Shown: positions 43,064 through 51,836 of the stretch, piece by piece
Position numbering within the stretch: position 1 is the first letter of the stretch
How the letters are laid out: each line of letters begins with the position of its first letter
Source: Actinomadura oligospora ATCC 43269
GTDB lineage: Bacteria; Actinomycetota; Actinomycetes; Streptosporangiales; Streptosporangiaceae
Reading direction: 5' to 3'
Assembly (NCBI RefSeq): GCF_000518265.1
Contig: NZ_JADG01000009.1
Location: 62,001-126,000 of the forward strand
DNA: 64,000 nucleotides
Position numbers and translations under genes: made by a program
The notes under the pieces: model-generated
Told to the model about the DNA's origin: nothing
The model's database searches: none
What the model saw: the letters and a program-made list of their open reading frames with translations, nothing else

Positions 43064-43609
43064 ATGCCCACCGCCCCTTCCGATCCGGCACGCGACCCGC
43101 GCCGTCCGGACGCGCCGGGAACACCGCCCACGCCGCCCGCGGATCGCGTCGTCGCCGGACACGCGGGCCGGGGTCAGGCCGGGCCCCGGGTACCCGCACC
43201 TCGCGCCCCGGGGTCCGGTGCCACCCCGCCGGCGGCCAAGGCACCCGACGGCGCGACGCCCGAAGACCATGCGGCGGCGAGGGGCCCTGGAGCCCATGCG
43301 GCAGGGAACGCCGGTACGGGGACTTCCGGTTCCGGCGACGTGCTGCTGCCGCCGGAGGAGGCCGCCCGGTACCGGAACCGCTGGCACGCGCTGCAGTCGG
43401 TGTTCGTGGACGATCCGGGCGAGTCGGTCCGGAAGGCCGACGAACTGACCGCCGAGATGGTCACCGCGATCGAACGGGCCCTGACCACTCGCAAGCGCGA
43501 TCTGGACGGTCGTGCGCGCACCGGAGACCGGAAGCCGTCCGACACCGAGGAACTCCGGCAGACCCTGCGCGCCTACCGCGACCTGGTGGACCGGATGCTC
43601 AGCGTCTGA
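43064..43609 (+). CDS. soluble helical protein sharing a domain with its neighbour
   Basis: A 181-aa protein. The first ~90 residues are proline/alanine/glycine-rich and low in complexity. The C-terminal half carries the RWHALQSVFVDDPGESV, KADELTAEMV and ELRQTLRAYRDLVDRML segments also seen in the upstream membrane protein. It has no membrane helix. It could be a soluble partner that forms a complex through the common domain. It ends at the strong bidirectional hairpin at 43624-43671. Confidence 0.65.
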   Translation: MPTAPSDPARDPRRPDAPGTPPTPPADRVVAGHAGRGQAGPRVPAPRAPGSGATPPAAKAPDGATPEDHAAARGPGAHAAGNAGTGTSGSGDVLLPPEEAARYRNRWHALQSVFVDDPGESVRKADELTAEMVTAIERALTTRKRDLDGRARTGDRKPSDTEELRQTLRAYRDLVDRMLSV

Positions 43610-43623
43610 CGCGAGCGACGAAC

Positions 43624-43671
43624 AGCCGCCGCCGTCCGGACGGGGATGTATCCGTCCGGACGGCGGCGGCT
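43624..43671. terminator. bidirectional terminator, 20-bp perfect stem
   Basis: Arms at 43624-43643 and 43652-43671 are perfect inverted repeats around an 8-base loop. It separates two convergent transcripts: the helical pair on the plus strand and the secreted peptidase on the minus strand. Confidence 0.85.
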
Positions 43672-43688
43672 CCTCGCGCAGGCGAAGG

Positions 43689-45128
43689 TCAGCCGTTGAG
43701 GAAGGTGTAGACCGCCTCGCGTCCCTGGGTGCCGCGCTCGCGGTTCTGGATGGAGTGGCTCGCGCCCTTCACGATGACGAGCTTGCCGCGCGGGGCGTTC
43801 GCGAGTTCCTCCTTGGCCCATTCCATGGGCGTGGACAGGTCGTGGTCGCCGTTCACGAGCAGGATCGGCACCGGCGGGAGCTTGAGCTTCGCCTCGGCGT
43901 TGTGGCGGGCGACCGGCCAGGTCAGGCACTCCTGGATGAACCCGTTCCCCGCGGCGGTGCGGGAGGTGAACGGCCATGTCGCGCTCGCGGGCAGATGCCG
44001 CCGGGCGTACTCCAGGGCCGCCGGACGCCGCGCGACCGGGGTCTCGGACGTCCCCCACGGGAAGACGCCGTCGCCGCAGATGGTGGCCTCGTGCAGACCG
44101 GCGCTGAAGCCCGCGACCGGGTCACCGCCGGGCGCCATCAGCTTCATCAGCGCGTCCAGGCGGGCGGGGTCGCCGAGCCGGGCGGCGTGCATCGCGCCGA
44201 TCACGTCGCCGGATCCGGCGGGCAGTCCGGCCGGGTTCGGGTCGCGGTAGGACGGGTCGAAGAACTCGTAGGAGACGAGCGCGTCCCAGAGCAGGACGGC
44301 GTCCTCGCGGTGACGCGCCAGGTACGCCACGTCCTGCGCGGGGTCGTAGCCGCAGGCCGGGGCGGTCTGGCAGGCGTCGCGAAGGACGCGCGCCACGGCG
44401 TGCTGCCCGGTGGTGTAGAGCATCTGCTCGTGGTTCGGGTCCGAGTGCGGCAGCACCGAGTCCAGGACGACCTTGTCGACGTGGCCGGGGTGGAAGGCCG
44501 CGTAGTTCGCCGCCGTGAACGAGCCGTAGGACACGCCGTCCACGACCCACTTGTTCACGCCGAGCGCGCTGCGGAACATGTCCAGGTCGCCGACGGTCTG
44601 CTCGGTCGTGTAGTAGCTGCGCCTGTCGCCGACGACGGACGCGCACTCGGCGACGGCGTCCTGGCTCGCGGGCGCGATGTCGGAGCTGCCGACCTCCGCC
44701 TGCATCTTCGGGCAGTCGATCGCGCCGAACCGGCCGGTGCCGCGCTGGTCGATCATCACGAACCGGTAGTTCTTCGCCAGTTCCGGCAGCCGCTGCTGCG
44801 TCATCCGGGTCAGGTAGGGCACGCCGGGCTGGCCGGGGCCGCCGGTCAGGAACAGCAGGGTCCCCTTGGGGGCGGTGGTGGTGTCGGACATCCCGACCTG
44901 CAGGTCGAGCGTGCCCTTGGACGGGTCCCTGTGGTCGAGCGGGACCCGGAGCGTCGCGCACGTGAAGCCGGGCTGCCCGTCGCACGGATGCGGGCTGACG
45001 AACCCCGGCCCGGCCGAGGGCGCCGCCGGGGCCATCGGGGGCCGTACGGCCGCCGCCGCCGTCGCCGTCCCTCCCGCCAGGGTCAACGTCAGTCCCGCGA
45101 CGAGCGCCGCGGAGAGTCGTGATCGCAT
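43689..45128 (-). CDS. secreted S33-family tripeptidyl-aminopeptidase-like hydrolase
   Basis: A 479-aa protein with a Sec signal (hydrophobic ~7-28, ending around TATAAAAV). The alpha/beta-hydrolase core has the HGGPG-like oxyanion turn LTGGPGQPG, the nucleophile in VDGVSYGSFTAANYA (G-x-S-x-G), the acid in LLVNGDHDLSTP and the base in VKGASHSIQ. The C-terminus is the TAP-like domain. Streptomyces relatives are mycelial tripeptidyl aminopeptidases. It should work outside the cell on peptides. Confidence 0.88.
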   Translation of the reverse strand: MRSRLSAALVAGLTLTLAGGTATAAAAVRPPMAPAAPSAGPGFVSPHPCDGQPGFTCATLRVPLDHRDPSKGTLDLQVGMSDTTTAPKGTLLFLTGGPGQPGVPYLTRMTQQRLPELAKNYRFVMIDQRGTGRFGAIDCPKMQAEVGSSDIAPASQDAVAECASVVGDRRSYYTTEQTVGDLDMFRSALGVNKWVVDGVSYGSFTAANYAAFHPGHVDKVVLDSVLPHSDPNHEQMLYTTGQHAVARVLRDACQTAPACGYDPAQDVAYLARHREDAVLLWDALVSYEFFDPSYRDPNPAGLPAGSGDVIGAMHAARLGDPARLDALMKLMAPGGDPVAGFSAGLHEATICGDGVFPWGTSETPVARRPAALEYARRHLPASATWPFTSRTAAGNGFIQECLTWPVARHNAEAKLKLPPVPILLVNGDHDLSTPMEWAKEELANAPRGKLVIVKGASHSIQNRERGTQGREAVYTFLNG

Positions 45129-45340
45129 GGGGGGATGATGTCCCGCCCGTCCGGCCGAGCCCAGCGGCTTCGCCGGAACCGGCCACCCGGCAGCCGACTC
45201 CGGCCACCGCGCCGCGGGCTCGGCCCGTCCCCCTGGACGGTGCCTCCCACCTGCGGCGCGGCGCGCCGGAGCCGGTCGTTCGGTGACGACGGGAGGACCT
45301 GCGCGCCGCTCCCCGGGGCCGTCCGGCCGCTCCTACCTGA

Positions 45341-46951
45341 TCAGGGCTTGGGCGGGGTGGGGTCGCCTGGTTGCGAGACGTGCACCACGGGTTTGGCGGG
45401 CAGCCTGTTCCGCAGCCAGTAGGCGTCGAAGTAGGCGTCCACGCCGCCCGGACGCAGGTCGCCGCGGTGCACGATGACGTGGTCGCGGGAGCCGTCCTGG
45501 ACGACCAGGTGCGAGCCCTTCAGGATCTTCTGCAGCGCCAGGCCGTCGGCGTACGGGGTGGCCGCGTCGTTGGTGGCCTGGAACAGCAGGATGTTCTTGG
45601 GCAGATCCGGGGTCCGGCCGACCTTCACCGGGGTGCCCGGCCTGGCCCTCCAGAACATGCAGGGCGCGTTGTACCAGGTGTTGAACCAGGTCGAGAACGG
45701 CGCCCTGCGGTCCATGCGGGACGCGTCGGCGCGCCATTTCCGCCAGTCCGACGGCCACTTCACGTCCGAGCACTGGATGGCGTGGTAGGCCGCGAACTCG
45801 TTGTCGTCGGTGCCGCCGGTGGTGGTGGCGCCGAAGGTGTCGAGGAAGGTGCCGGTGTCGCCGGACCTGTAGGCGGCCAGGCCGGTGGCGTAGGTGTGCC
45901 ACAGGCCCTGGGTGCGCTTGTACGCGACGTTCTGGAGGGAGTCGACGAGCTCGGCCGCGCCGACCGCGACGCCGTTCTTGACGAGCGGCGTCCTGGTGAG
46001 CCTGGCCTCCAGGTCGTAGTAGAACTTCCGGACGGCCGCCTTGCTCCTGCCCAGGTGGTAGCGGTCGTCGTACCGGGCAAGCCAGCCGAAGTAGTACTCC
46101 ATGTTCTCGTTGAACGCGATGTTCTGGGGCGCCTGGGCGCCGTACCAGACGTTGCGCGGGCCGACGTTGCCGTCGAGGACCATCTTGCCGACGCGCTTGG
46201 GATAGACCGTGGCGTAGACCGAGCCGAGGTACGTGCCGTAGGAGCCGCCGTAGTAGTTCAGCTTCCCGGTGCCGAGGGCGGACCGGATCGTCTCCAGGTC
46301 CCGGACGGCGTCGATGGTCTTCATGTGGTCGAGCATGTTCACGGCGGAGCCCTTGCCGTACTTGCGGGCGCAGGCGTCCGCGTAGGCCTTCGACCGCTTC
46401 AGCCACTTCGCCTCGAGCCCGGCGTCCCCGTGGCCGTAGGCCGGACGGGGCGCGTTGCCGTAGGCGGGGTCGCACCTGAGCGCGGGCTTGCTGAAGCCGA
46501 TGCCGCGCGGGTCGAACCCGACGACGTTGTAGGCCGCCTGCATCGGGGCGGAGTTCAGGGCGTAGACGGCCGGGGCGAACAGGGCGCCGCTGGCGCCCGG
46601 CCCGCCCGGGTTGACCACGATGTCCCCCTTGGCCCTGCCGGTGCCCCGGTGCGGGAGCCGGGTGAGCTGAAGCGTGATCTTCTGGCCGCGCGGGCGGGCG
46701 TGGTCCAGCGGGACGTTCAGTTCGGCGCACTGGATGATCTTCGAGACCCGGACCGGGCCGAGCCGGTCGTAGACCTTCGCGGCGCCGACGATGTCCGCGC
46801 CGCAGGCGTGCCATCTGAGGTTCGCAGGGCGGAGCGCCTCGAACGCGTCCGTGGCCGAGGACACCCCTACGGACGCGCCCGTCACTGCGAGGACGCCGAG
46901 TCCGGTGATGCCCAGACCGGCCGCCGCGACCGCGGCGACTAGCTTCTTCAC
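45341..46951 (-). CDS. secreted S33-family aminopeptidase-like hydrolase
   Basis: A 536-aa exported hydrolase with a signal (KKLVAAVAAAGLGITGLG). The oxyanion turn is IVVNPGGPGASG, the nucleophile Ser is in YYGGSYGTYLGSVYA, the Asp is expected in LLFQATNDAATPY and the His in SRDHVIVHRG. The layout resembles SlpD/SlpE and tripeptidyl aminopeptidases of Streptomyces. It is on the same strand as the previous peptidase but 212 bases apart with its own upstream region. An exo-acting nutrition role outside the cell is probable. Confidence 0.88.
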   Translation of the reverse strand: MKKLVAAVAAAGLGITGLGVLAVTGASVGVSSATDAFEALRPANLRWHACGADIVGAAKVYDRLGPVRVSKIIQCAELNVPLDHARPRGQKITLQLTRLPHRGTGRAKGDIVVNPGGPGASGALFAPAVYALNSAPMQAAYNVVGFDPRGIGFSKPALRCDPAYGNAPRPAYGHGDAGLEAKWLKRSKAYADACARKYGKGSAVNMLDHMKTIDAVRDLETIRSALGTGKLNYYGGSYGTYLGSVYATVYPKRVGKMVLDGNVGPRNVWYGAQAPQNIAFNENMEYYFGWLARYDDRYHLGRSKAAVRKFYYDLEARLTRTPLVKNGVAVGAAELVDSLQNVAYKRTQGLWHTYATGLAAYRSGDTGTFLDTFGATTTGGTDDNEFAAYHAIQCSDVKWPSDWRKWRADASRMDRRAPFSTWFNTWYNAPCMFWRARPGTPVKVGRTPDLPKNILLFQATNDAATPYADGLALQKILKGSHLVVQDGSRDHVIVHRGDLRPGGVDAYFDAYWLRNRLPAKPVVHVSQPGDPTPPKP

Positions 46952-47175
46952 GAAACCCCCTTTTGGGTCGGACCGTCACTAGCGAACACGACGCTACGGG
47001 CCGAAATGATCAAGGCCCATCGGGCTGTCATGCCGGAATCAGGTGGGGTAAACCCCACCGCCGCGCCCCCTCTCCGAGGGCCGCCTCCGCACCCTCATGA
47101 GCCGGACGGGGTGGTCGTGACCGTCCCCGGGGTGAATACTGAATCCCGTTCGGTAGTGCCGAGGTGGGAGGTCCC

Positions 47176-48582
47176 ATGGCCGGGTACTCGATGACGATCG
47201 GCGGCGAGGCCGTCGCGGCGGCTGGAACGTTCGGGGTGGTGAACCCGGCGACGGGCGAGGTCGCCGAGCGGGCGCCGGACGCGACGAGGGAGCAGCTCGA
47301 CGCGGCGATGGACGCGGCCCGGACGGCACAGGCCGGCTGGCGGACCGACGAGAAGGCCCGGCGCGAGGCGCTGCGCGCGGCGGCGGACGTGCTGTTCGCG
47401 CGGTCGGAGGAGATCGGCCGGGTCATCACGCTCGAGCAGGGCAAGCCGCTCGGCGACGCGACGATGGAGGCGGTCGGCGCCGGGGTCTGGCTGAAGTACT
47501 TCGCCGACCTGGAGATGCCGCGCGAGGTCGTCCAGGACGACGCGTCGGCGCTCGTCGAGGTGGTGCGTCGTCCACTGGGCGTCGTCGCGGCGATCACGCC
47601 CTGGAACTTCCCGCTGCTGCTGGCGGCCTGGAAGCTCGGCCCGGCGCTGCTCGCGGGCAACACCGTCGTGCTCAAGCCGTCCCCGTACACGCCGCTGTCC
47701 AGCCTGCTGCTCGGCGAGGCGCTCCGGGACGTCCTGCCGCCGGGCGTGCTGAACGTGGTGAGCGGCGGCGACGACCTCGGCGCGTGGATGACCGCGCACC
47801 CGGTCCCCCGGAAGATCAGCTTCACCGGGTCCGTCGCGACCGGCAAGCGGGTCGCCGCGTCGGCCGCGCCCGACCTGAAGCGCGTCACCCTCGAACTCGG
47901 CGGCAACGACCCGGCGATCCTGCTGGACGACGTGGACCCGGCCGCCGTCGCCGACAAGCTGTTCGGCGCGGCGTTCATGAACAACGGCCAGGTCTGCTCG
48001 GCCGTCAAGCGCGTGTACGCGCCGGAGGCCCTCTACGACGACGTCGTGGAGGCGCTGGCCGCGCGGGCGCGCGAGGCGAAGGTCGGCGACGGGACGTCCG
48101 AGGGCGTCCAGTTCGGGCCGATCAACAACCGGCCCCAGTTCGAACGCGTGTCGGAACTGGTCGCCGACGCTCTGGCGGGCGGCGCGAAGGCCGCGGCGGG
48201 CGGGCGTCCGATGGACCGTCCGGGCTACTTCTTCGAGCCGACCGTCCTCGCGGGCGCCGAGGACGGCACCCGGATCGTGGACGAGGAGCAGTTCGGCCCG
48301 GCCCTCCCCGTCATCGCCTACCGCGACCTGGACGAGGCCGTCGCCCGCGCCAACGGCACCCACTTCGGCCTGTCCGGCTCGGTGTGGGGCGGCGACGCCG
48401 ACCGCGCCGCGGACGTCGCCGCCCGCCTCGAATGCGGCACGTCCTGGGTGAACACCCACCTCGCCCTGGCCCCGCACCAGCCGTTCGGCGGTTTCAAGTG
48501 GAGCGGCGTCGGCGTGGAGAACGGCCCCTGGGGCCTGCACGGCTTCACCGACCTCCAGGTGATCCACCGCGCCCGCTCCTGA
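47176..48582 (+). CDS. NAD(P)-dependent aldehyde dehydrogenase
   Basis: A 468-aa ALDH from the ATG at 47176, behind GGGAGG. The general base Glu is in TLELGGNDPAI, the catalytic Cys in NNGQVCSAVKRVYA, and the cofactor strands are AITPWNFPLLLAAWK and FTGSVATGKRVAA. It has the length and Rossmann features of succinate-semialdehyde and related dehydrogenases; the exact aldehyde cannot be assigned. No amine- or GABA-related gene is adjacent. Confidence 0.9.
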   Translation: MAGYSMTIGGEAVAAAGTFGVVNPATGEVAERAPDATREQLDAAMDAARTAQAGWRTDEKARREALRAAADVLFARSEEIGRVITLEQGKPLGDATMEAVGAGVWLKYFADLEMPREVVQDDASALVEVVRRPLGVVAAITPWNFPLLLAAWKLGPALLAGNTVVLKPSPYTPLSSLLLGEALRDVLPPGVLNVVSGGDDLGAWMTAHPVPRKISFTGSVATGKRVAASAAPDLKRVTLELGGNDPAILLDDVDPAAVADKLFGAAFMNNGQVCSAVKRVYAPEALYDDVVEALAARAREAKVGDGTSEGVQFGPINNRPQFERVSELVADALAGGAKAAAGGRPMDRPGYFFEPTVLAGAEDGTRIVDEEQFGPALPVIAYRDLDEAVARANGTHFGLSGSVWGGDADRAADVAARLECGTSWVNTHLALAPHQPFGGFKWSGVGVENGPWGLHGFTDLQVIHRARS

Positions 48583-48723
48583 CCGTCCACGCCCGGTTCC
48601 CGCCCTGCCCCGGCTCGGGACAAGGGCGGGAACCGAGTCCGGAAAGTGACGCGGCGGCTACTGGCGGCAGAGCGCCGGGATGGGACACTTTGCGCGGGAC
48701 CGGACGAAGCGTGGAGGGCCTGG

Positions 48724-49473
48724 ATGAGCACGTGGGACGTCATGCGCCAGGACGATCTCGGCAACGAGTTCCGGGTGGCGAGCTTCGACTCGCGGATCTC
48801 CGCGCTCGCCCGCGCCCTGGTCCTGGAGAGCGGCGTCCCCCACAAGCAGCACTACTGGGTCGCGGGCCCGCCGGAGCCGGTGCTGCGCACCAACCGTGAG
48901 CTGTACCTGCACTTCCTGCACCTCGGGCAGGAGGCGCGGTCGGCGTCGTGGTCGCTGTCGGCGTTCCTGCGGGCGCTGTGGAAGGTGAGCGGCCCCCTGC
49001 GGGACCGCGGCGGCGTCGAGCCGGACGACGTGGCCGCGATGTTCACCGCCGCCGCCCTGTCCCCGCCTCCCCCGTTCGATCCCGCGTGGCGCACCAAGGA
49101 CCTCGCCCTCGCCGGGGACGAGCCGTCCGACCACGGCGACTGGGAGCGCGTCCTGCTGTCCCAGCTCGCCGACCTGGAGGACTTCGCCGACAGCCCGCCC
49201 GGCCCGCGTGCCCGTTTCGGCGTCGACGCGCCCCGTCCGGCCGGGTCGGGACGCCGCGCCACCCCGGCCCGCTGGTACAACTTCGACCCGGCGACCTACC
49301 TGGAGTGCGCCGTCGCGGGCAGCGTCGGCGGCTGGGACGCCGCCGACGGCGCCCGCGTCCCCCTCCCGGACGCCGTGGGCACCGCCGTGCCGCGCTCCTA
49401 CGTCCGGGACATCACGGCCATGTCCTGGGCCGACCTGGCCCGCATCGCCGTCTGCGGCCAGATGTACCAGTAG
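48724..49473 (+). CDS. hypothetical protein with SPOR-like N-terminus
   Basis: A 249-aa protein from the ATG at 48724 (GGAGGG five bases upstream). The first 55 residues, WDVMRQDDLGNEFRVASFDS and ARALVLESGVPHKQHYWV, resemble the short SPOR-like domain found in many actinomycete proteins. The rest is helical, with a FLRALWKVSGPLRDRGG and a C-terminal RSYVRDITAMSWADLAR. I know no function. The gene stands alone between ALDH and the sigma operon. Confidence 0.55.
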   Translation: MSTWDVMRQDDLGNEFRVASFDSRISALARALVLESGVPHKQHYWVAGPPEPVLRTNRELYLHFLHLGQEARSASWSLSAFLRALWKVSGPLRDRGGVEPDDVAAMFTAAALSPPPPFDPAWRTKDLALAGDEPSDHGDWERVLLSQLADLEDFADSPPGPRARFGVDAPRPAGSGRRATPARWYNFDPATYLECAVAGSVGGWDAADGARVPLPDAVGTAVPRSYVRDITAMSWADLARIAVCGQMYQ

Positions 49474-49565
49474 CCCCCGCCCCCGGAGAACGGGCTTCGC
49501 GATCGGCGCGAAGAGAATCGGGTCGTCGGCCAACAACAGGGTGACCGCGACCCGAAAGGAAGCCG

Positions 49566-50159
49566 ATGGCAGCTCCACCGAAGGTGGACGAAATAGAGGA
49601 CGACGCCGGCCTCGTCACGTCGTCCCTGACCGACCCCGAGGCGTTCGCGCAGCTGTACGACCGGTACTTCGACGACATCCACCGCTACCTCGCGGCGCGG
49701 CTCGGCCGGGAGACCGCCGACGACCTCGCCGCCGAGACGTTCCTCATCGCCTTCCGCCGCCGCGCCGCCTTCGACCCGTCGCGCGGCACGGCCGTCCGGC
49801 CCTGGTTGTACGGGATCGCCACCAACCTGGTGTCCCAGCACCGGCGTTCGGAGCAGCGGCGGCTGAAGGCGATCGGCCGGATGGGCGCGGAGCACTCCGT
49901 GGACGGCCACGAGGAGCGGGCGACCGCGCGGGTCGCCGCCGAGATGCTCCGTCCGGCCCTGGTGCGGGCCATGCGCGACCTGTCACCGGGCGAACGGGAC
50001 GTGGTGTTCCTCTCCGCGCTGGGCGGGCTCGGCTACGAGGACATCGCGCAGGCCCTGGGGATTCCCTCCGGAACCGTGGGATCCCGCCTCAACCGCGCCA
50101 AGGCGCGACTTCGCCGCGCGCTCGGCGACCGGACCGCACAGGACGAGAGGGACTCATGA
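49566..50159 (+). CDS. ECF RNA polymerase sigma factor
   Basis: A 197-aa ECF sigma. Region 2 reads FAQLYDRYFDDIHRYLAAR and ADDLAAETFLIAFRRRAAF, with RPWLYGIATNLVSQHRR at 2.4; region 4 is LSPGERDVVFLSALGGLGYE and IAQALGIPSGTVGSRLNRAK, the promoter -35 helix. It is followed with a 4-base overlap by a membrane protein of the CU044_5270 type, which takes the place of an anti-sigma factor in many actinomycetes. Confidence 0.93.
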   Translation: MAAPPKVDEIEDDAGLVTSSLTDPEAFAQLYDRYFDDIHRYLAARLGRETADDLAAETFLIAFRRRAAFDPSRGTAVRPWLYGIATNLVSQHRRSEQRRLKAIGRMGAEHSVDGHEERATARVAAEMLRPALVRAMRDLSPGERDVVFLSALGGLGYEDIAQALGIPSGTVGSRLNRAKARLRRALGDRTAQDERDS

Positions 50160-51310
50160 ACGAGCTGAAGATGATCGAGCAGATCTTCGCCGAGCCGAAG
50201 GCGGGCCCGGAGGTCGCGGCGTCCGGCCGCGCGCGCCTGCTGCGACTGGCGAACGGTGACGAGCCCGACACGAGCCCCCGGTCGACGAACCGGCGGACCC
50301 CTGGCCGGTGGTCGCCGAAGCCGCGTTGGCGCTGGGTGCTCGGCGCGGGCCTGCCGCCCGTGGTGGCCGCGGGCGTCGCGGCGGTGATGCTGGCGGGCAA
50401 CGGCGCGGCGCCCGCCTCGCCCACGTCCGACCGGCAGGCGCGGCACATCCTCCTCGCCGCCGCCACCAGGACGGCTGCCGCGGCCCCGGCGGGCCGCTAC
50501 TTCCGCTTCTCCACCGAAGCGGGCCGGGAACGCCGCGGCAGCGCGGCGGGCCACCGGTTCAGGGTCGTGACCCGGGTCGTCGAGGACCTGTGGTACTCCA
50601 CGTCGCCCGGCGTCACCAGCTGGGAGTCCAGCCAGGAGCTCGCCTCCCGGCCCGCGACCCCCGCGGACGCCGAGGCGTGGCGTGCCGCGGGAAGTCCGGC
50701 ATGGGTCCAGGGCGTCTGTTCCCAGAGCACGGTCGTGGGCGGGTCGGGCAAGAACCCGCCTGACGGCGACCGCGAGGCGTCCCTGCGGTGCCAGCCGTTC
50801 CCCATGCGCCCCAGGCCCGTGCGGATCGCACCCCTGAGCACCGCACCCGGCATGATGGGACAGCCTCCCAGCGGGCTGAACGTCGCGAAACTGTCGGACG
50901 ACACCGCGACGCTGCGGCGGCAACTGCTCGCCTGGACCCGCTCGGGAGGGCTCATGGGTCCGGTGGAAGGCGACTCCGCCCAGCTCTGGACCGCGGCCCT
51001 GTACCTCATCGCCGTGCCGATCGGCCCGGTGCGGCCGGCGGTGCGCGCCGCCGCCTATCGCGTGCTGGCGGATCTCCCGGACGTCCGTTCCCTGGGCATG
51101 GTCACCGACCAGAGGGGACGCCGGGGACAGGCGCTCACACGGATCGGCAAGGGCTCGGAGGGGGTCGGCCCGGGCGCCTACCGGCTGGTGATCGACCCGC
51201 GGACGGGCGCCCCCCTGGAGTCCGGCATGACCGGAACCAAGGACCTGGAGTACACCTCGGTGCTCGACTTCGGCTACACCGACCAGGCCCCGCCCATCGC
51301 CGGGAAGTGA
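50156..51310 (+). CDS. CU044_5270-family membrane protein, sigma partner
   Basis: A 384-aa protein. One membrane helix (~residues 61-82, LPPVVAAGVAAVMLAGN) follows a basic cytoplasmic segment of ~55 residues; the rest is outside and includes RYFRFSTEAGRE, VVEDLWYSTSPG and a C-terminal GAYRLVIDPRTGAPLESG. This is the layout of the CU044_5270 family found after ECF sigma genes. Its short N-terminal part could hold the sigma factor like an anti-sigma, but no zinc-binding motif is present. The ATG overlaps the sigma stop (ATGA), so translation is coupled. Confidence 0.75.
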   Translation: MNELKMIEQIFAEPKAGPEVAASGRARLLRLANGDEPDTSPRSTNRRTPGRWSPKPRWRWVLGAGLPPVVAAGVAAVMLAGNGAAPASPTSDRQARHILLAAATRTAAAAPAGRYFRFSTEAGRERRGSAAGHRFRVVTRVVEDLWYSTSPGVTSWESSQELASRPATPADAEAWRAAGSPAWVQGVCSQSTVVGGSGKNPPDGDREASLRCQPFPMRPRPVRIAPLSTAPGMMGQPPSGLNVAKLSDDTATLRRQLLAWTRSGGLMGPVEGDSAQLWTAALYLIAVPIGPVRPAVRAAAYRVLADLPDVRSLGMVTDQRGRRGQALTRIGKGSEGVGPGAYRLVIDPRTGAPLESGMTGTKDLEYTSVLDFGYTDQAPPIAGK

Positions 51311-51356
51311 GGACGACGGCGTCCCCCACTGCCGATCGACCTCTGGGAAGGCCGAA

Positions 51357-51686
51357 TCAGCCCTGGGTGACGCCGCCGCCGAGGTTCATGACGATCACGC
51401 CGAGGACGATGATGGCCGCGCCCGCGACGCTGAGCGGACGGATCGGCTCGTTGAACAGCAGGACGCCGCCCGCGAACGCGCCGATGGTGCCGAGCGCCGA
51501 CCAGATCGCGTAGACCGGGCCGACGTTCAGCGAGGTCAGGGCCTTGGCCATGAGCGTGAACGACACGATGTACCCGACCACGACGACGGCGCCGGGACCG
51601 AGTTTGGACATGCCCTCGGACGCGCGCAGCGACAGCGTCGCGATCACTTCCGACACGATGGCCAGGGCGAGGAGGACGTAGGGCAT
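51357..51686 (-). CDS. SMR-family multidrug efflux protein
   Basis: A 109-aa protein with four helices. Glu in helix 1 (LALAIVSEVIATLSL) is the proton/substrate-coupling residue of EmrE-type pumps; the last helices read GPVYAIWSALGTIGAF and VAGAAIIVLGVIVMNLG. The ATG at 51686 gives the normal SMR N-terminus; a TTG three codons upstream is the alternative. SMR pumps export quaternary cations as dual-topology dimers. It is transcribed alone. Confidence 0.92.
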   Translation of the reverse strand: MPYVLLALAIVSEVIATLSLRASEGMSKLGPGAVVVVGYIVSFTLMAKALTSLNVGPVYAIWSALGTIGAFAGGVLLFNEPIRPLSVAGAAIIVLGVIVMNLGGGVTQG

Positions 51687-51716
51687 CTCGGGCAACTTTC
51701 GAGGTGACGAAACGGG

Positions 51717-51761
51717 GGCCCGCCCCCACCGGGGCAGGCCGGTCCCGGTGGGGGGCGGGCC
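51717..51761 (-). terminator. imperfect GC-rich hairpin
   Basis: Arms at 51717-51733 and 51744-51761 pair with one bulged base around a 10-base loop. The hairpin follows the LLM oxidoreductase gene on the minus strand, beyond the tandem repeat at its stop. Confidence 0.6.
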
Positions 51762-51764
51762 GGT

Positions 51765-51836
51765 CCCGGGGGCGGGCTGGTCAGGGGGCGGGCTGGTCAG
51801 GGGGCGGGCTGGTCAGGGGGCGGGCTGGTCAGGGGG
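51765..51836. repeat. 16-bp tandem repeat at the end of the LLM gene
   Basis: TCAGGGGGCGGGCTGG is repeated exactly three times (51781-51828), with a variant copy before and a partial copy after. On the minus strand each unit contains TGA, so the stop of the oxidoreductase at 51829 is formed by the repeat. Confidence 0.85.

Noticed and set aside
45371-46942. 523-codon plus-strand frame opposite the S33 peptidase
   Set aside because: Val/Gly/Asp-rich antisense of a gene with an intact hydrolase triad.
51765-51836. Tandem repeat considered as a CRISPR array
   Set aside because: Units are contiguous 16-mers with no spacers; no cas genes in the window.
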